5,907 nucleotides of DNA from Pseudonocardiales bacterium (lineage in GTDB: Bacteria; Actinomycetota; Actinomycetes; Mycobacteriales; Jatrophihabitantaceae), in contig JAODNL010000540.1 of the NCBI GenBank assembly GCA_025465405.1, positions 1 to 5,907 on the forward strand. The letters are read 5' to 3'. The number at the start of each line of letters is the position of its first letter. Position 1 is the stretch's first letter. A model generated the notes under the pieces. That model was given only the letters and a program-made list of their open reading frames with translations, searched no databases and had not been told where the DNA came from. Positions 1 to 5,305 of this stretch are shown here, piece after piece. The translations under genes and the position numbers were made by a program.

Positions 1-462
1 GTTGGCGATCAGCTTGATCGGATGCTGGAGGGCGATCTCGACATGCGAGCGGGCCACCGAATGCAGCCACCCAAGCACGCCCTCGCGACCGGGGTCGTCG
101 TCGGCGGGCAACGGCGGCACACCCAGCTTGTGCAGCGTCCGCTCGACGAAGTCGCGGTGTCCATCGGGGATCAGCTTGCCGAGGTCGGTCGCCGTGCCCT
201 CGTCAGGGACCTTGGCCGGCATGACGATGTCGACGCCGTAGGGCTTGCCGTCGGTGTTCGCGTCCATCCAGTCCAGCGCCGCCGCGAGTTCGGCGGGATC
301 GTTGAACCGGACGCAGCCGAGCACGCCCATGCCTCCGGCCCGGCTGAGCGCCGCGGCGACGTGCTCGGACGGCGCGAAGCCGATGATCGGATGGGCTATG
401 CCGAGCGGATTGGAGGCGCCGTTCTCCTGCCGGAAGGGCGCCTGCTCGGCCTGTGCCTGCAT
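1..462 (-). CDS. Nitronate monooxygenase (2-nitropropane dioxygenase family), N-terminal part, runs off left edge
   Basis: This reads as an FMN-dependent TIM-barrel oxidoreductase of the nitronate monooxygenase family; such enzymes oxidise alkyl nitronates, though many actinobacterial members have other or unknown substrates. The frame is open from the left edge through 462. Family-like sequence starts near 411 with LGIAHPIIGFAPSEHV, then SRAGGMGVLGCVRF, then KPYGVDIVMPAKV, and it leaves the window in HPIKLIAN, giving about 137 recognisable residues of a protein usually around 350-380 long. The normal start, about ten residues before LGI, is missing: upstream of ~411 the strand is the complement of a ferredoxin gene. 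The only nearby in-frame ATG is at 462-460, inside that foreign sequence, and would add 17 unrelated residues; it has at best a GAGG placed too close. I therefore treat the native 5' end as lost at a junction near 405. The family call is firm; the substrate is unknown. Confidence 0.8.
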   Translation of the reverse strand, partial: MQAQAEQAPFRQENGASNPLGIAHPIIGFAPSEHVAAALSRAGGMGVLGCVRFNDPAELAAALDWMDANTDGKPYGVDIVMPAKVPDEGTATDLGKLIPDGHRDFVERTLHKLGVPPLPADDDPGREGVLGWLHSVARSHVEIALQHPIKLIAN

Positions 463-589
463 CCTCAGCAAGGGCGAGGTCAAGATGCTGCACAACGAGA
501 TCCTCGATCAGTCCGATCTCGACGAGGGATACGTGCTCGCCTGCCAGTCGCTGCCGATCACTGACGCGGTGAAGATCAGGTACTCGTAG
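401..589 (+). pseudogene. C-terminal 2Fe-2S ferredoxin domain of a KshB-like reductase, 5' truncated
   Basis: The last ~62 residues of a plant-type [2Fe-2S] ferredoxin domain are clear: GLEAPFSCRKGACSACAC, then a segment containing DQSDLDEGYVLACQSLP, ending at a TAG at 587-589. The cluster cysteines C-x4-C-x2-C lie at codons 428, 443 and 452, and the fourth is in the LACQS motif. This matches the end of KshB-type reductases, which pass electrons from NADH through FAD and 2Fe-2S to the Rieske oxygenase KshA in steroid 9-alpha-hydroxylation; related PaaE- or Hmp-like reductases end the same way. The FAD/NAD modules (about 280 residues) are absent. Upstream of ~401 the frame stays open back to an ATG at 245, but that stretch is only the complement of the nitronate monooxygenase. 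No native start exists, so this is a gene fragment or an assembly chimera. Confidence 0.75.
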
Positions 590-590
590 T

Positions 591-604
591 TCCCCGAGTG
601 GGGA
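591..604. terminator. Small perfect hairpin just after the ferredoxin stop
   Basis: TCCCC-GAGT-GGGGA forms a perfect 5-bp stem with a 4-base loop two bases after the ferredoxin stop codon. There is no following T tract, so a role as intrinsic terminator is only possible. The stem is short for a high-GC genome, where such hairpins also arise by chance. Confidence 0.2.
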
Positions 605-743
605 GACGGATGTATCGCCTTTGTCGGATAAATCGGCCGCACGTCCCGATTCTGCCTCTGGTGGGGCGCGACCCGCGGTGTAAGGATCGGGCGTAGCCGG
701 ACGCTGTCTGGCGCCCGGCTTCCTGCCGGTCGGAGGTGGTCCC
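605..743 (+). promoter_or_regulatory. Leader region of the cupin-SnoaL gene with ribosome binding site
   Basis: This 139-base gap lies before an intact gene and must hold its promoter if the gene is transcribed alone. GGAGGT at 732-737 sits six bases before the ATG at 744, a strong Shine-Dalgarno that fixes the start. No confident -35/-10 pair is visible; TAAGGA at 681-686 is a weak -10 candidate. I looked for the KstR-type palindrome (AAC..GTT core) and did not find one. Confidence 0.45.
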
Positions 744-1514
744 ATGACGGACGCACGCATCAGCAACCTCGAACGGGATGGCGAGAGCCGTCAGTTCGCC
801 GCGCACGGACACGCGGAGCTCGGAAGCGCAGGTGGCCTCACTCTGTTGAGGGGCGTTTTCGAGCCTGGATGGCGCTGGTCGAACGACGTCAAGCCGATCG
901 CGGGCACGGACACCTGCCAGACGCGGCACCTCGGCTACCTGATCCGCGGGACCATGCAGGTCCGGATGGACGACGGGACCGAGATGACCATGCGGGCCGG
1001 TGACCTGTTCGACCTGCCCGCGGGCCACGACGCCTGGGTGGTCGGCGACGAACCCGCCGAGATGGTGGACTACTCGCCGGAGGCAACTCGGTATGCGCGC
1101 AAGGACGGGCAGAGCCAGGCCCAGCAGGACGAGAACATGGCGCAGGTGCGGCGCGGGTTCGAGGCATTCAACGCCCGCGACATGGATACGCTGCGCTCGA
1201 TCCTCGCGCGCGACGCCGTCCAGCACGTACCTGGCAACAGCCAGCTCGCAGGTGCGTACAAGGGCGTCGACGCCATCCTGGCTTACTACGCCAAGCTCGG
1301 GGAATTGACGAACGGACAGTTCAGCGCCGATCTCGTCGACGTGCACAGCGACGGGACCGCGCACGTGAACGCGCTTTACCAGTCCACGGCCACCCGCAAC
1401 GGCGCCACTCGAGTGACCCGCGGCTCGATCCTGTTCACGTTCCTCGGCGGAAAGGCGACCGATCTGCTCGAACTGCACGCGGATCTGCCCGGCGACGACG
1501 AGTTCTTCGCCTGA
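744..1514 (+). CDS. Two-domain cupin + SnoaL-like (NTF2 fold) protein
   Basis: An intact protein of 256 residues with two small domains. Residues ~25-110 form a cupin barrel: HLGYLIRGTMQVRMDDG (H62) followed by MRAGDLFDLPAGHDAWVVGDEP (H95), the usual second cupin motif. After a short Gln/Asp-rich linker (~118-130), residues ~131-250 form a SnoaL/NTF2-like domain, with the typical RRGFEAFNARDMDTLRSIL helix, then HVPGNSQLAGAYKGVDAI, and a closing FTFLGGKATDLLELHAD strand. Small cupins often bind metal or small ligands, while SnoaL-like folds act as cyclases, isomerases or hydrolases, or only as ligand binders; neither half shows a diagnostic active site, so the reaction is unknown. The start is set by GGAGGT six bases upstream. 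The gene converges on the F420 gene with a 27-base gap and has no visible operon partner. No signal peptide is visible, so it is probably cytoplasmic. Confidence 0.85.
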   Translation: MTDARISNLERDGESRQFAAHGHAELGSAGGLTLLRGVFEPGWRWSNDVKPIAGTDTCQTRHLGYLIRGTMQVRMDDGTEMTMRAGDLFDLPAGHDAWVVGDEPAEMVDYSPEATRYARKDGQSQAQQDENMAQVRRGFEAFNARDMDTLRSILARDAVQHVPGNSQLAGAYKGVDAILAYYAKLGELTNGQFSADLVDVHSDGTAHVNALYQSTATRNGATRVTRGSILFTFLGGKATDLLELHADLPGDDEFFA

Positions 1515-1541
1515 CCTGCATCACCGGCGCTTTGTGGGGGG

Positions 1542-1943
1542 CTACGGGGCGTTGAAGAATTCGAGCGAGCCCAGCAGCCGGGTCACCTCGATCTCGATGG
1601 CGACCCGGCGTGGGTTCTCCCGTGGCGTCCGGTACCGGTCCGCGTAACGGGCGACGGCTTCGGCGATGCTCGCCTCGTCGGCGGTGACCCGCGCCATGCC
1701 CTCCAGCGACAGCCAGCGACGCCCGTCGAGTTGGCAGAGCACCACCGGACCTCCCGTAGCGACGTTACGGGCCTTGCGGCTGGTGTCACTGGTGATCACC
1801 CGCGCGAGGGTGCTCGGCGCGTCCCATGTGAAGCCGACCGGCGTGACGTGCGGGCGCCCGTCGGGATACAGCGACGTGAACGTCGCGAGGCGCCGGTCGC
1901 GAAGGAACTGCAGGCCGGCCACCGACAGCTGACGCGAGGACAT
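1542..1943 (-). CDS. PPOX-class F420-dependent oxidoreductase-type protein (FDOR-B like)
   Basis: A complete 133-residue split-barrel flavin/deazaflavin-binding protein. The family pattern is clear: an N-terminal helix, then RRLATFTSLYPDGRPHVTPVG (a short barrel start), FTWD, SDTSRKARNV and VLCQLDGRRWLSLEGMARV, then an acidic helix and a C-terminal barrel strand. The SRKARNV basic helix is the usual phosphate/cofactor-contacting segment of these proteins. Members use coenzyme F420, FMN or heme-breakdown products; F420 is likely here because the host looks actinobacterial, but the cofactor cannot be proven from sequence. The ATG at 1943 lies only three bases after the stop of the SRPBCC gene, and a GAGG just upstream overlaps that stop, so the two are probably translated together. 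It is the last gene of the minus-strand aldolase-SRPBCC-F420 run. The substrate is unknown; a reductive step on a steroid or its breakdown products is an inference from position only. Confidence 0.85.
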   Translation of the reverse strand: MSSRQLSVAGLQFLRDRRLATFTSLYPDGRPHVTPVGFTWDAPSTLARVITSDTSRKARNVATGGPVVLCQLDGRRWLSLEGMARVTADEASIAEAVARYADRYRTPRENPRRVAIEIEVTRLLGSLEFFNAP

Positions 1944-1946
1944 GCC

Positions 1947-2435
1947 TCACGCTATCGAGACGGCCTCGGCACGTTCCTTGAGTCGCCGCAGCGTGTTCTG
2001 GATGTGCACCTGGTTCGCCGCGCCGCGGTGGCGGACACCCGTCGCAAGTTCGGCGGGCAGCTTGAACCAGACCGGCCGCCGGTCCCACGTGCTCTCGGTG
2101 ACCCGGCTCCCGACGCCGTCGGGCATCGGTTCGATGTCGTACTGCCAGCGCGACACCGGAATGCCAGGTGGAAACCGGACGTCGAATGCGAACAGCGCGT
2201 CGGGTTCGGCGTCGATCACGGTGCATTCGGTCGACCAGCGACGCCGACCGTGCCGGTTCGTGCCGCGGAAGCGCGCTCCGGGAACGGCCGACGAGCCACT
2301 CCGCCACGTCATGCGTGACGTCTCGTCGGCCAGCGCCGTCAGAGTCTCCAAGTCGGTGAGCAAGCCGTACACGACGGCCGGCGTCGCGGCGATGTCGACG
2401 CAGCCGCTGGCATTCGGCGGCGGGACGGAGATCAT
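1947..2435 (-). CDS. SRPBCC (START/Bet v1-like) family protein
   Basis: A complete 162-residue protein of the SRPBCC helix-grip fold, often annotated polyketide cyclase/dehydrase or lipid transport protein. Visible features are the opening strand GCVDIAATPAVVYGLLTDLE, in which the fold's first strand is followed by the first short helix, then a central GARFRGTNRHGRRRW strand pair, a CTVIDAEPDALFAFDVRF strand, the WQYDIEPMPDG strand, and a long C-terminal helix (AANQVHIQNTLRRLKERAEA). The fold encloses a hydrophobic pocket, so it probably binds a steroid or acyl ligand in the cytoplasm, but no catalytic residue can be named. Its ATG overlaps the aldolase stop as ATGA (2435-2432) and its own stop lies three bases before the F420 gene, so the three are a translationally coupled operon. 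There is no signal peptide. Confidence 0.83.
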   Translation of the reverse strand: MISVPPPNASGCVDIAATPAVVYGLLTDLETLTALADETSRMTWRSGSSAVPGARFRGTNRHGRRRWSTECTVIDAEPDALFAFDVRFPPGIPVSRWQYDIEPMPDGVGSRVTESTWDRRPVWFKLPAELATGVRHRGAANQVHIQNTLRRLKERAEAVSIA

Positions 2436-2938
2436 CCAGCGACCTTCTCACGTTGTAGCTCCAGCGCGATATCGATCAGCTGATCCTCCTGGCCGCCGAC
2501 GAGCTTGCGCTGCCCGGCCCGGACCAGGATCTCCGCGCCCGAGACGTCGTACCGCTCGGCCTGGCGGTAGGCGTGCTTGAGGAAGCTCGAGTACACGCCC
2601 GCATAGCCCATCATCAGCGCAAGGCGGTCCAGCCGGCACTCCGGCATGGCCGGCAGCACCACGTCCTCGGCCGCGTCGACGATCGCGAAGAAGTCGATCC
2701 CGGTGCGGAAGCCGAGCTTGTCGCACACACCGACGAACGCCTCGACCGGCGTGTTGCCCGCGCCCGCCCCGAAACGTCGTGTCGATCCGTCGATCTGGAC
2801 GGCACCGGCGCGCGCGGCCGCAACCGAGTTCGCTACGGCCAGATCCAGATTCTCGTGGCCGTGGAAACCGACCTGCGCGTCGCGACCGAGCTCGGCGACG
2901 AGCGCGGCGACCCTGTCACGTTCGTCGGCGCTCAGCAA
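2432..2938 (-). CDS. hsaF: 4-hydroxy-2-oxovalerate/-hexanoate aldolase (HsaF/BphI/DmpG type), C-terminal half
   Basis: About 168 residues match the second half of the class II pyruvate aldolases that split 4-hydroxy-2-oxoacids into pyruvate plus an aldehyde, working in a complex with an acylating aldehyde dehydrogenase (HsaG/BphJ). Seen here: the metal-binding GFHGHENL motif (His26 and His28 of the fragment, equivalent to the HxH ligands), QIDGSTRRFGAGAGNTPVEAFVG, then MMGYAGVYSSFLKHAYRQAERYDV, and the C-terminal GQRKLVGGQEDQLIDIALEL. The family is usually about 340 residues, so the N-terminal half of the barrel, carrying the catalytic Arg, Asp and His, is missing. The apparent start is a TTG at 2938 lying inside an 11-bp tandem repeat, with an in-frame stop at 2966-2968 upstream; neither is a believable native start. 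The fragment cannot be an active aldolase alone. The hsaF name rests on the steroid genes nearby; an aromatic-pathway paralogue is possible. Confidence 0.82.
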   Translation of the reverse strand: MLSADERDRVAALVAELGRDAQVGFHGHENLDLAVANSVAAARAGAVQIDGSTRRFGAGAGNTPVEAFVGVCDKLGFRTGIDFFAIVDAAEDVVLPAMPECRLDRLALMMGYAGVYSSFLKHAYRQAERYDVSGAEILVRAGQRKLVGGQEDQLIDIALELQREKVAG

Positions 2939-2950
2939 TCGCTCAGCAAT
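2929..2950. repeat. Perfect 11-bp tandem duplication at a gene-gene junction
   Basis: The 11-mer CGCTCAGCAAT occurs twice with no spacer (2929-2939 and 2940-2950). It lies exactly where the aldolase reading frame (minus) ends its recognisable homology and the dapB-like frame (plus) has not yet begun. This is direct observation; a templated duplication at a rearrangement or synthesis junction is an inference. Confidence 0.85.
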
Positions 2951-3364
2951 ACGGCCTCCAGCGGGCTAGACACCGTCGAGCGGTTGCCCGCGCCTGAGGC
3001 GTTCGACATCGCATCCGGGCGGATCGAGAAGGGAACTGCCGCCGCGCTGCGCTTCGCGGTGCTGGGCATGCACGATGCTCGCCCGGTGTGCGTGCTCGAG
3101 CACGTGACGCGGTTACGTCCGGACCTCGGCCCGGACTGGCCCCAGCCGGCGGGACAGGGGTGTTACCGCGTGCAGATCACCGGCGAGCCGAACTACACCG
3201 TGGACATGCAGCTGCTCGGCACCGATGGCGATCACAACACGGCCGGGCTGAAGGCGACGGCGATGCGGCTGGTCAATGCCGTCGAGGCCGTCGTCGCGGC
3301 ACCGCCGGGCCTGCTCACGGCCCTCGATCTGCCGCTGATCACCGGCCGCGGCCTGATCTGCTAG
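2945..3364 (+). CDS. Dihydrodipicolinate reductase-like (diaminopentanoate dehydrogenase-like) protein, C-terminal part, 5' truncated
   Basis: From about 2966 the plus frame reads as the end of an actinobacterial DapB-like NAD(P)-dependent reductase: LDTVERLPAPEAFDIASGRI, then EHVTRLRPDLGPDWPQP, GCYRVQITGEPNYTVDMQLL, DGDHNTAGLKATAMRLVNAV, and a final APPGLLTALDLPLITGRGLI before the TAG at 3362-3364. About 133 residues are recognisable; whole members are roughly 330-360, so the N-terminal Rossmann nucleotide-binding domain (with its GxxGxxG) is missing. The frame is open further upstream to an ATG at 2573, but that part is only the complement of the aldolase gene. Members of this group are often annotated as dihydrodipicolinate reductase without being the lysine-pathway enzyme, and they recur beside steroid or lipid genes in mycobacteria, so the substrate is unknown. 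The rhomboid gene follows 28 bases downstream on the same strand. Confidence 0.72.
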   Translation, partial: SNTASSGLDTVERLPAPEAFDIASGRIEKGTAAALRFAVLGMHDARPVCVLEHVTRLRPDLGPDWPQPAGQGCYRVQITGEPNYTVDMQLLGTDGDHNTAGLKATAMRLVNAVEAVVAAPPGLLTALDLPLITGRGLIC

Positions 3365-3392
3365 GAGCGCGTCGCCGCTGGGCAGACTGGCG

Positions 3393-4202
3393 ATGATGGT
3401 GATCCCGGTTCACGACATCAACCCCCTGCGGCGCACGCCGTGGGTGACTTATGCGCTCGTCGCGGCGAATCTCATCATCTTCCTGCTGACGCCCACCGCG
3501 CCGAGCACCGTCACCCGCGCGGCCGACCTGAGCCAGATCTGCCACCAGCAATCCTTCTACGACCGCTACGCGGCGATCCCGACCGAACTCGTGCACGACC
3601 GACCGCTGCAGATGGTCCCGAGCGACCGGGTCGTGGTCACCCCGAACGGTGCGGGCTGCCTGCTTACGCGGCCGACCTATCACAAGATCCCGGTGCTGTC
3701 GGCGATAACGTCGCAGTTCCTGCACGCCAGCTGGCTGCACCTGCTGGGCAACATGCTGTTCCTGGTGATCTTCGGCAACAACGTCGAGGATCGCTTCGGG
3801 CGGGTCCGATACCTGCTGTTCTACCTGGGCTGCGGCATGGTGGCGGCCTACGGCTTCGCCCTCGCCAACCCGAACTCGACCGAGACGCTGATCGGCGCAT
3901 CGGGCGCGATCGCGGGTGTGCTGGGTGCCTACCTCGTCCTCTTCCCGAGAGCCAAGGTGTGGAGCCTGGTTCCGTTCCTGTTCTTCATCCCGTTGCGCCT
4001 GCCGGCCTGGCTGGTTCTCGGCCTGTGGTTCCTGTTGCAGTGGGCGTACGCCACCGGGTTCGCGCTGCCGACGGGAACGGTGGCCTACGTGGCGCACGTA
4101 TTCGGTTTCCTCGCCGGAGTGGTGGTCGCCCTGCTCGTGCGCGGTGTGCAGCGCCGCCGCGCGCCCCCGGCCGGTTACCCGCTCGGCTGGTCGGGCGGCT
4201 AA
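3393..4202 (+). CDS. Rhomboid family intramembrane serine protease
   Basis: A complete 269-residue membrane protein that cleaves transmembrane segments inside the bilayer. The core motifs are all present: HASWLHLLGNML with the HxxxN pair H116 and N120, the nucleophile GASGA with Ser170, and the catalytic His235 in AYVAHVFGFLAG. A first membrane segment (about residues 17-34, ALVAANLIIFLL) follows a short cytoplasmic start, and five or so more hydrophobic segments follow. Between the first and second segments lies an unusually long loop (about 35-100) with FYDRYAAIPTEL and two cysteines, C50 and C89, that could form a disulfide outside the membrane; this is an inference. The C-terminus ends in a basic, Pro-rich tail. 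Start choice: ATG-ATG at 3393-3398; no good ribosome binding site is visible in the 28 bases after the dapB-like stop, so GTG at 3399 or coupling to the upstream gene are alternatives. Physiological substrates cannot be read from sequence. Confidence 0.92.
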   Translation: MMVIPVHDINPLRRTPWVTYALVAANLIIFLLTPTAPSTVTRAADLSQICHQQSFYDRYAAIPTELVHDRPLQMVPSDRVVVTPNGAGCLLTRPTYHKIPVLSAITSQFLHASWLHLLGNMLFLVIFGNNVEDRFGRVRYLLFYLGCGMVAAYGFALANPNSTETLIGASGAIAGVLGAYLVLFPRAKVWSLVPFLFFIPLRLPAWLVLGLWFLLQWAYATGFALPTGTVAYVAHVFGFLAGVVVALLVRGVQRRRAPPAGYPLGWSGG

Positions 4203-4214
4203 GGGGCTAGGCCG

Positions 4215-4227
4215 CTCAGCCGCTGAG
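4215..4227. terminator. Inverted repeat in the convergent gap of rhomboid and ltp2
   Basis: CTCAG-CCG-CTGAG forms a perfect 5-bp stem with a 3-base loop. It sits in the 13-base gap between the rhomboid stop (4200-4202) and the ltp2 stop (4218-4216) and slightly overlaps the last ltp2 codons. It could weakly end transcription from both sides, but there is no T tract on either strand. Confidence 0.25.
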
Positions 4228-5305
4228 TACCAGGCCCGACGTCGGGACGCCGGTGCCGGCGGTGACGAGGACGTGCTCCACGTCGGCCACCGGGTTCACC
4301 GCCGTGCCGCGCACGTGGCGGGTGGCCTCCGCGATGCCGTTCATGCCGTGGATGTAGGCCTCGCCGAGCTGTCCACCGTGCGGGTTGATCGGCAGCCACC
4401 CGCCGACTTCGATGGCGCCGCCGGCGATGAAGTGCCGGGCCTCCCCGCGCGGGCAGAAGCCCAGTTCCTCCAGCTGGATGAGCACGAACGGCGTGAAGTG
4501 GTCGTAGAGCACAGCAACCTGGACGTCCTCCGGCACGATGCCGGCCTGGGCCCACAGCTGCTGCCCGACGATGCCCATCTCCGGAAGCTCGGTCAGCCCG
4601 TCGCGGTAGTAGCTCGTCATGACGAACTGGTCGGCGCCGCTGCCTTGGGCCGCGCCGCGCACGACGACCGGCAGGTGCGGCAGATCGCGCGCACGCTCGA
4701 CGGACGTCACGACGATCGCCACTCCCCCGTCGCTCTCCTGGCAGCAGTCGAGCAGGTGCAGCGGTTCGGCGATCCATCGCGACGCCTGGTGTTCCTCGAG
4801 CGTGATCGGCTTGCCGTAGAAGAACGCGCGCGGATTCGTGGCCGCGTGCTTGCGGTCGGCGACGGCTACCCGGCCGAAGTCCGCACTCGTCGCGCCGTAG
4901 GCGTGCATGTATCGGCGCGCAACCATCGCCACATTCGCCGCGGGCGTGCCCAGGCCCATTGGGTAGGACCAGCTGGCATCGACGCTCGAGGACGTCGGCG
5001 ATGCCGGTCGCAACGGCCATTGCTGCCTCCTGGACGGTCGCACATGCGGCGCCGCCGCCGTAATGGATCCGGCTGAAGAACGTCAGGTCGGGGATGCCGA
5101 CCTCCCGCGCGACGGCGGCCTCGGTGTTGTTGTCCATCGTGAACGTCACCAGTCCGTCCACGTCCGACGGCCGCAGGCCGGCGTCGTCGAGGGCCGCGCG
5201 CACGCATTCGGCGGCCAAGCGCAGTTCGCTGCGGCCGGAGTCCTTCGAGAACTCGGTCGCACCGATGCCGGCGATCGCGGCGCTGCCGGACAGCCCGCCC
5301 GTCAT
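4216..5305 (-). pseudogene. ltp2: Ltp2, steroid side-chain aldolase (thiolase-like lipid-transfer protein), internally deleted and frameshifted
   Basis: Ltp2 with ChsH2 carries out the retro-aldol cleavage of the C17 side-chain CoA thioester, releasing androstenedione and propionyl-CoA in cholesterol breakdown. The ATG at 5305 overlaps the ChsH1 stop as ATGA, the native chsH1-ltp2 arrangement. Frame 1 (residues 1-~106) reads AAIAGIGATEFSKDSGRSEL, TFTMDNNTEAAVAREVGI, and THE thiolase-like HYGGGAACATVQEAAMAVAT to IADVL. Frame 2 then carries on from about 4983: VDASWSYPMGLGTPA, VADRKHAATNPRAFFYGKPI, LLDCCQESDGGVAIVVTS, VLYDHFTPFVLIQLEELGF, PHGGQLGEAYIHGMNGIAEA, and the end HVLVTAGTGVPTSGLVLSG. 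The two parts total ~361 residues against ~386 in the Mycobacterium protein as I recall it, so about 25-30 residues are lost, together with a change of frame, near 4984-4996. Apart from this break both halves are well conserved, and the gene would be inactive as written. Identification is strong; a sequencing or assembly cause is open. Confidence 0.85.

Noticed and set aside
245..589. Treating the 114-residue plus frame as a whole novel ferredoxin
   Set aside because: The first ~52 residues are the complement of the nitronate monooxygenase; only the last ~62 show ferredoxin sequence.
590..743. KstR-type operator upstream of the cupin gene
   Set aside because: No palindrome with the AAC..GTT core was found in this gap, nor in the other short gaps.
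576..1478. 300-residue open frame on the minus strand opposite the cupin-SnoaL gene
   Set aside because: Arg/His/Val-rich translation with no recognisable domain; it is the antisense of a gene with a clear cupin and SnoaL pattern and a good ribosome binding site.
3339..4097. 252-residue open frame on the minus strand opposite the rhomboid gene
   Set aside because: Charged, repetitive Gln/Arg/His-rich translation; the plus strand holds all rhomboid catalytic motifs and hydrophobic segments.
3916..5076. 386-residue plus-strand open frame
   Set aside because: It spans the end of the rhomboid gene in another frame and the antisense of ltp2; no domain is recognisable.
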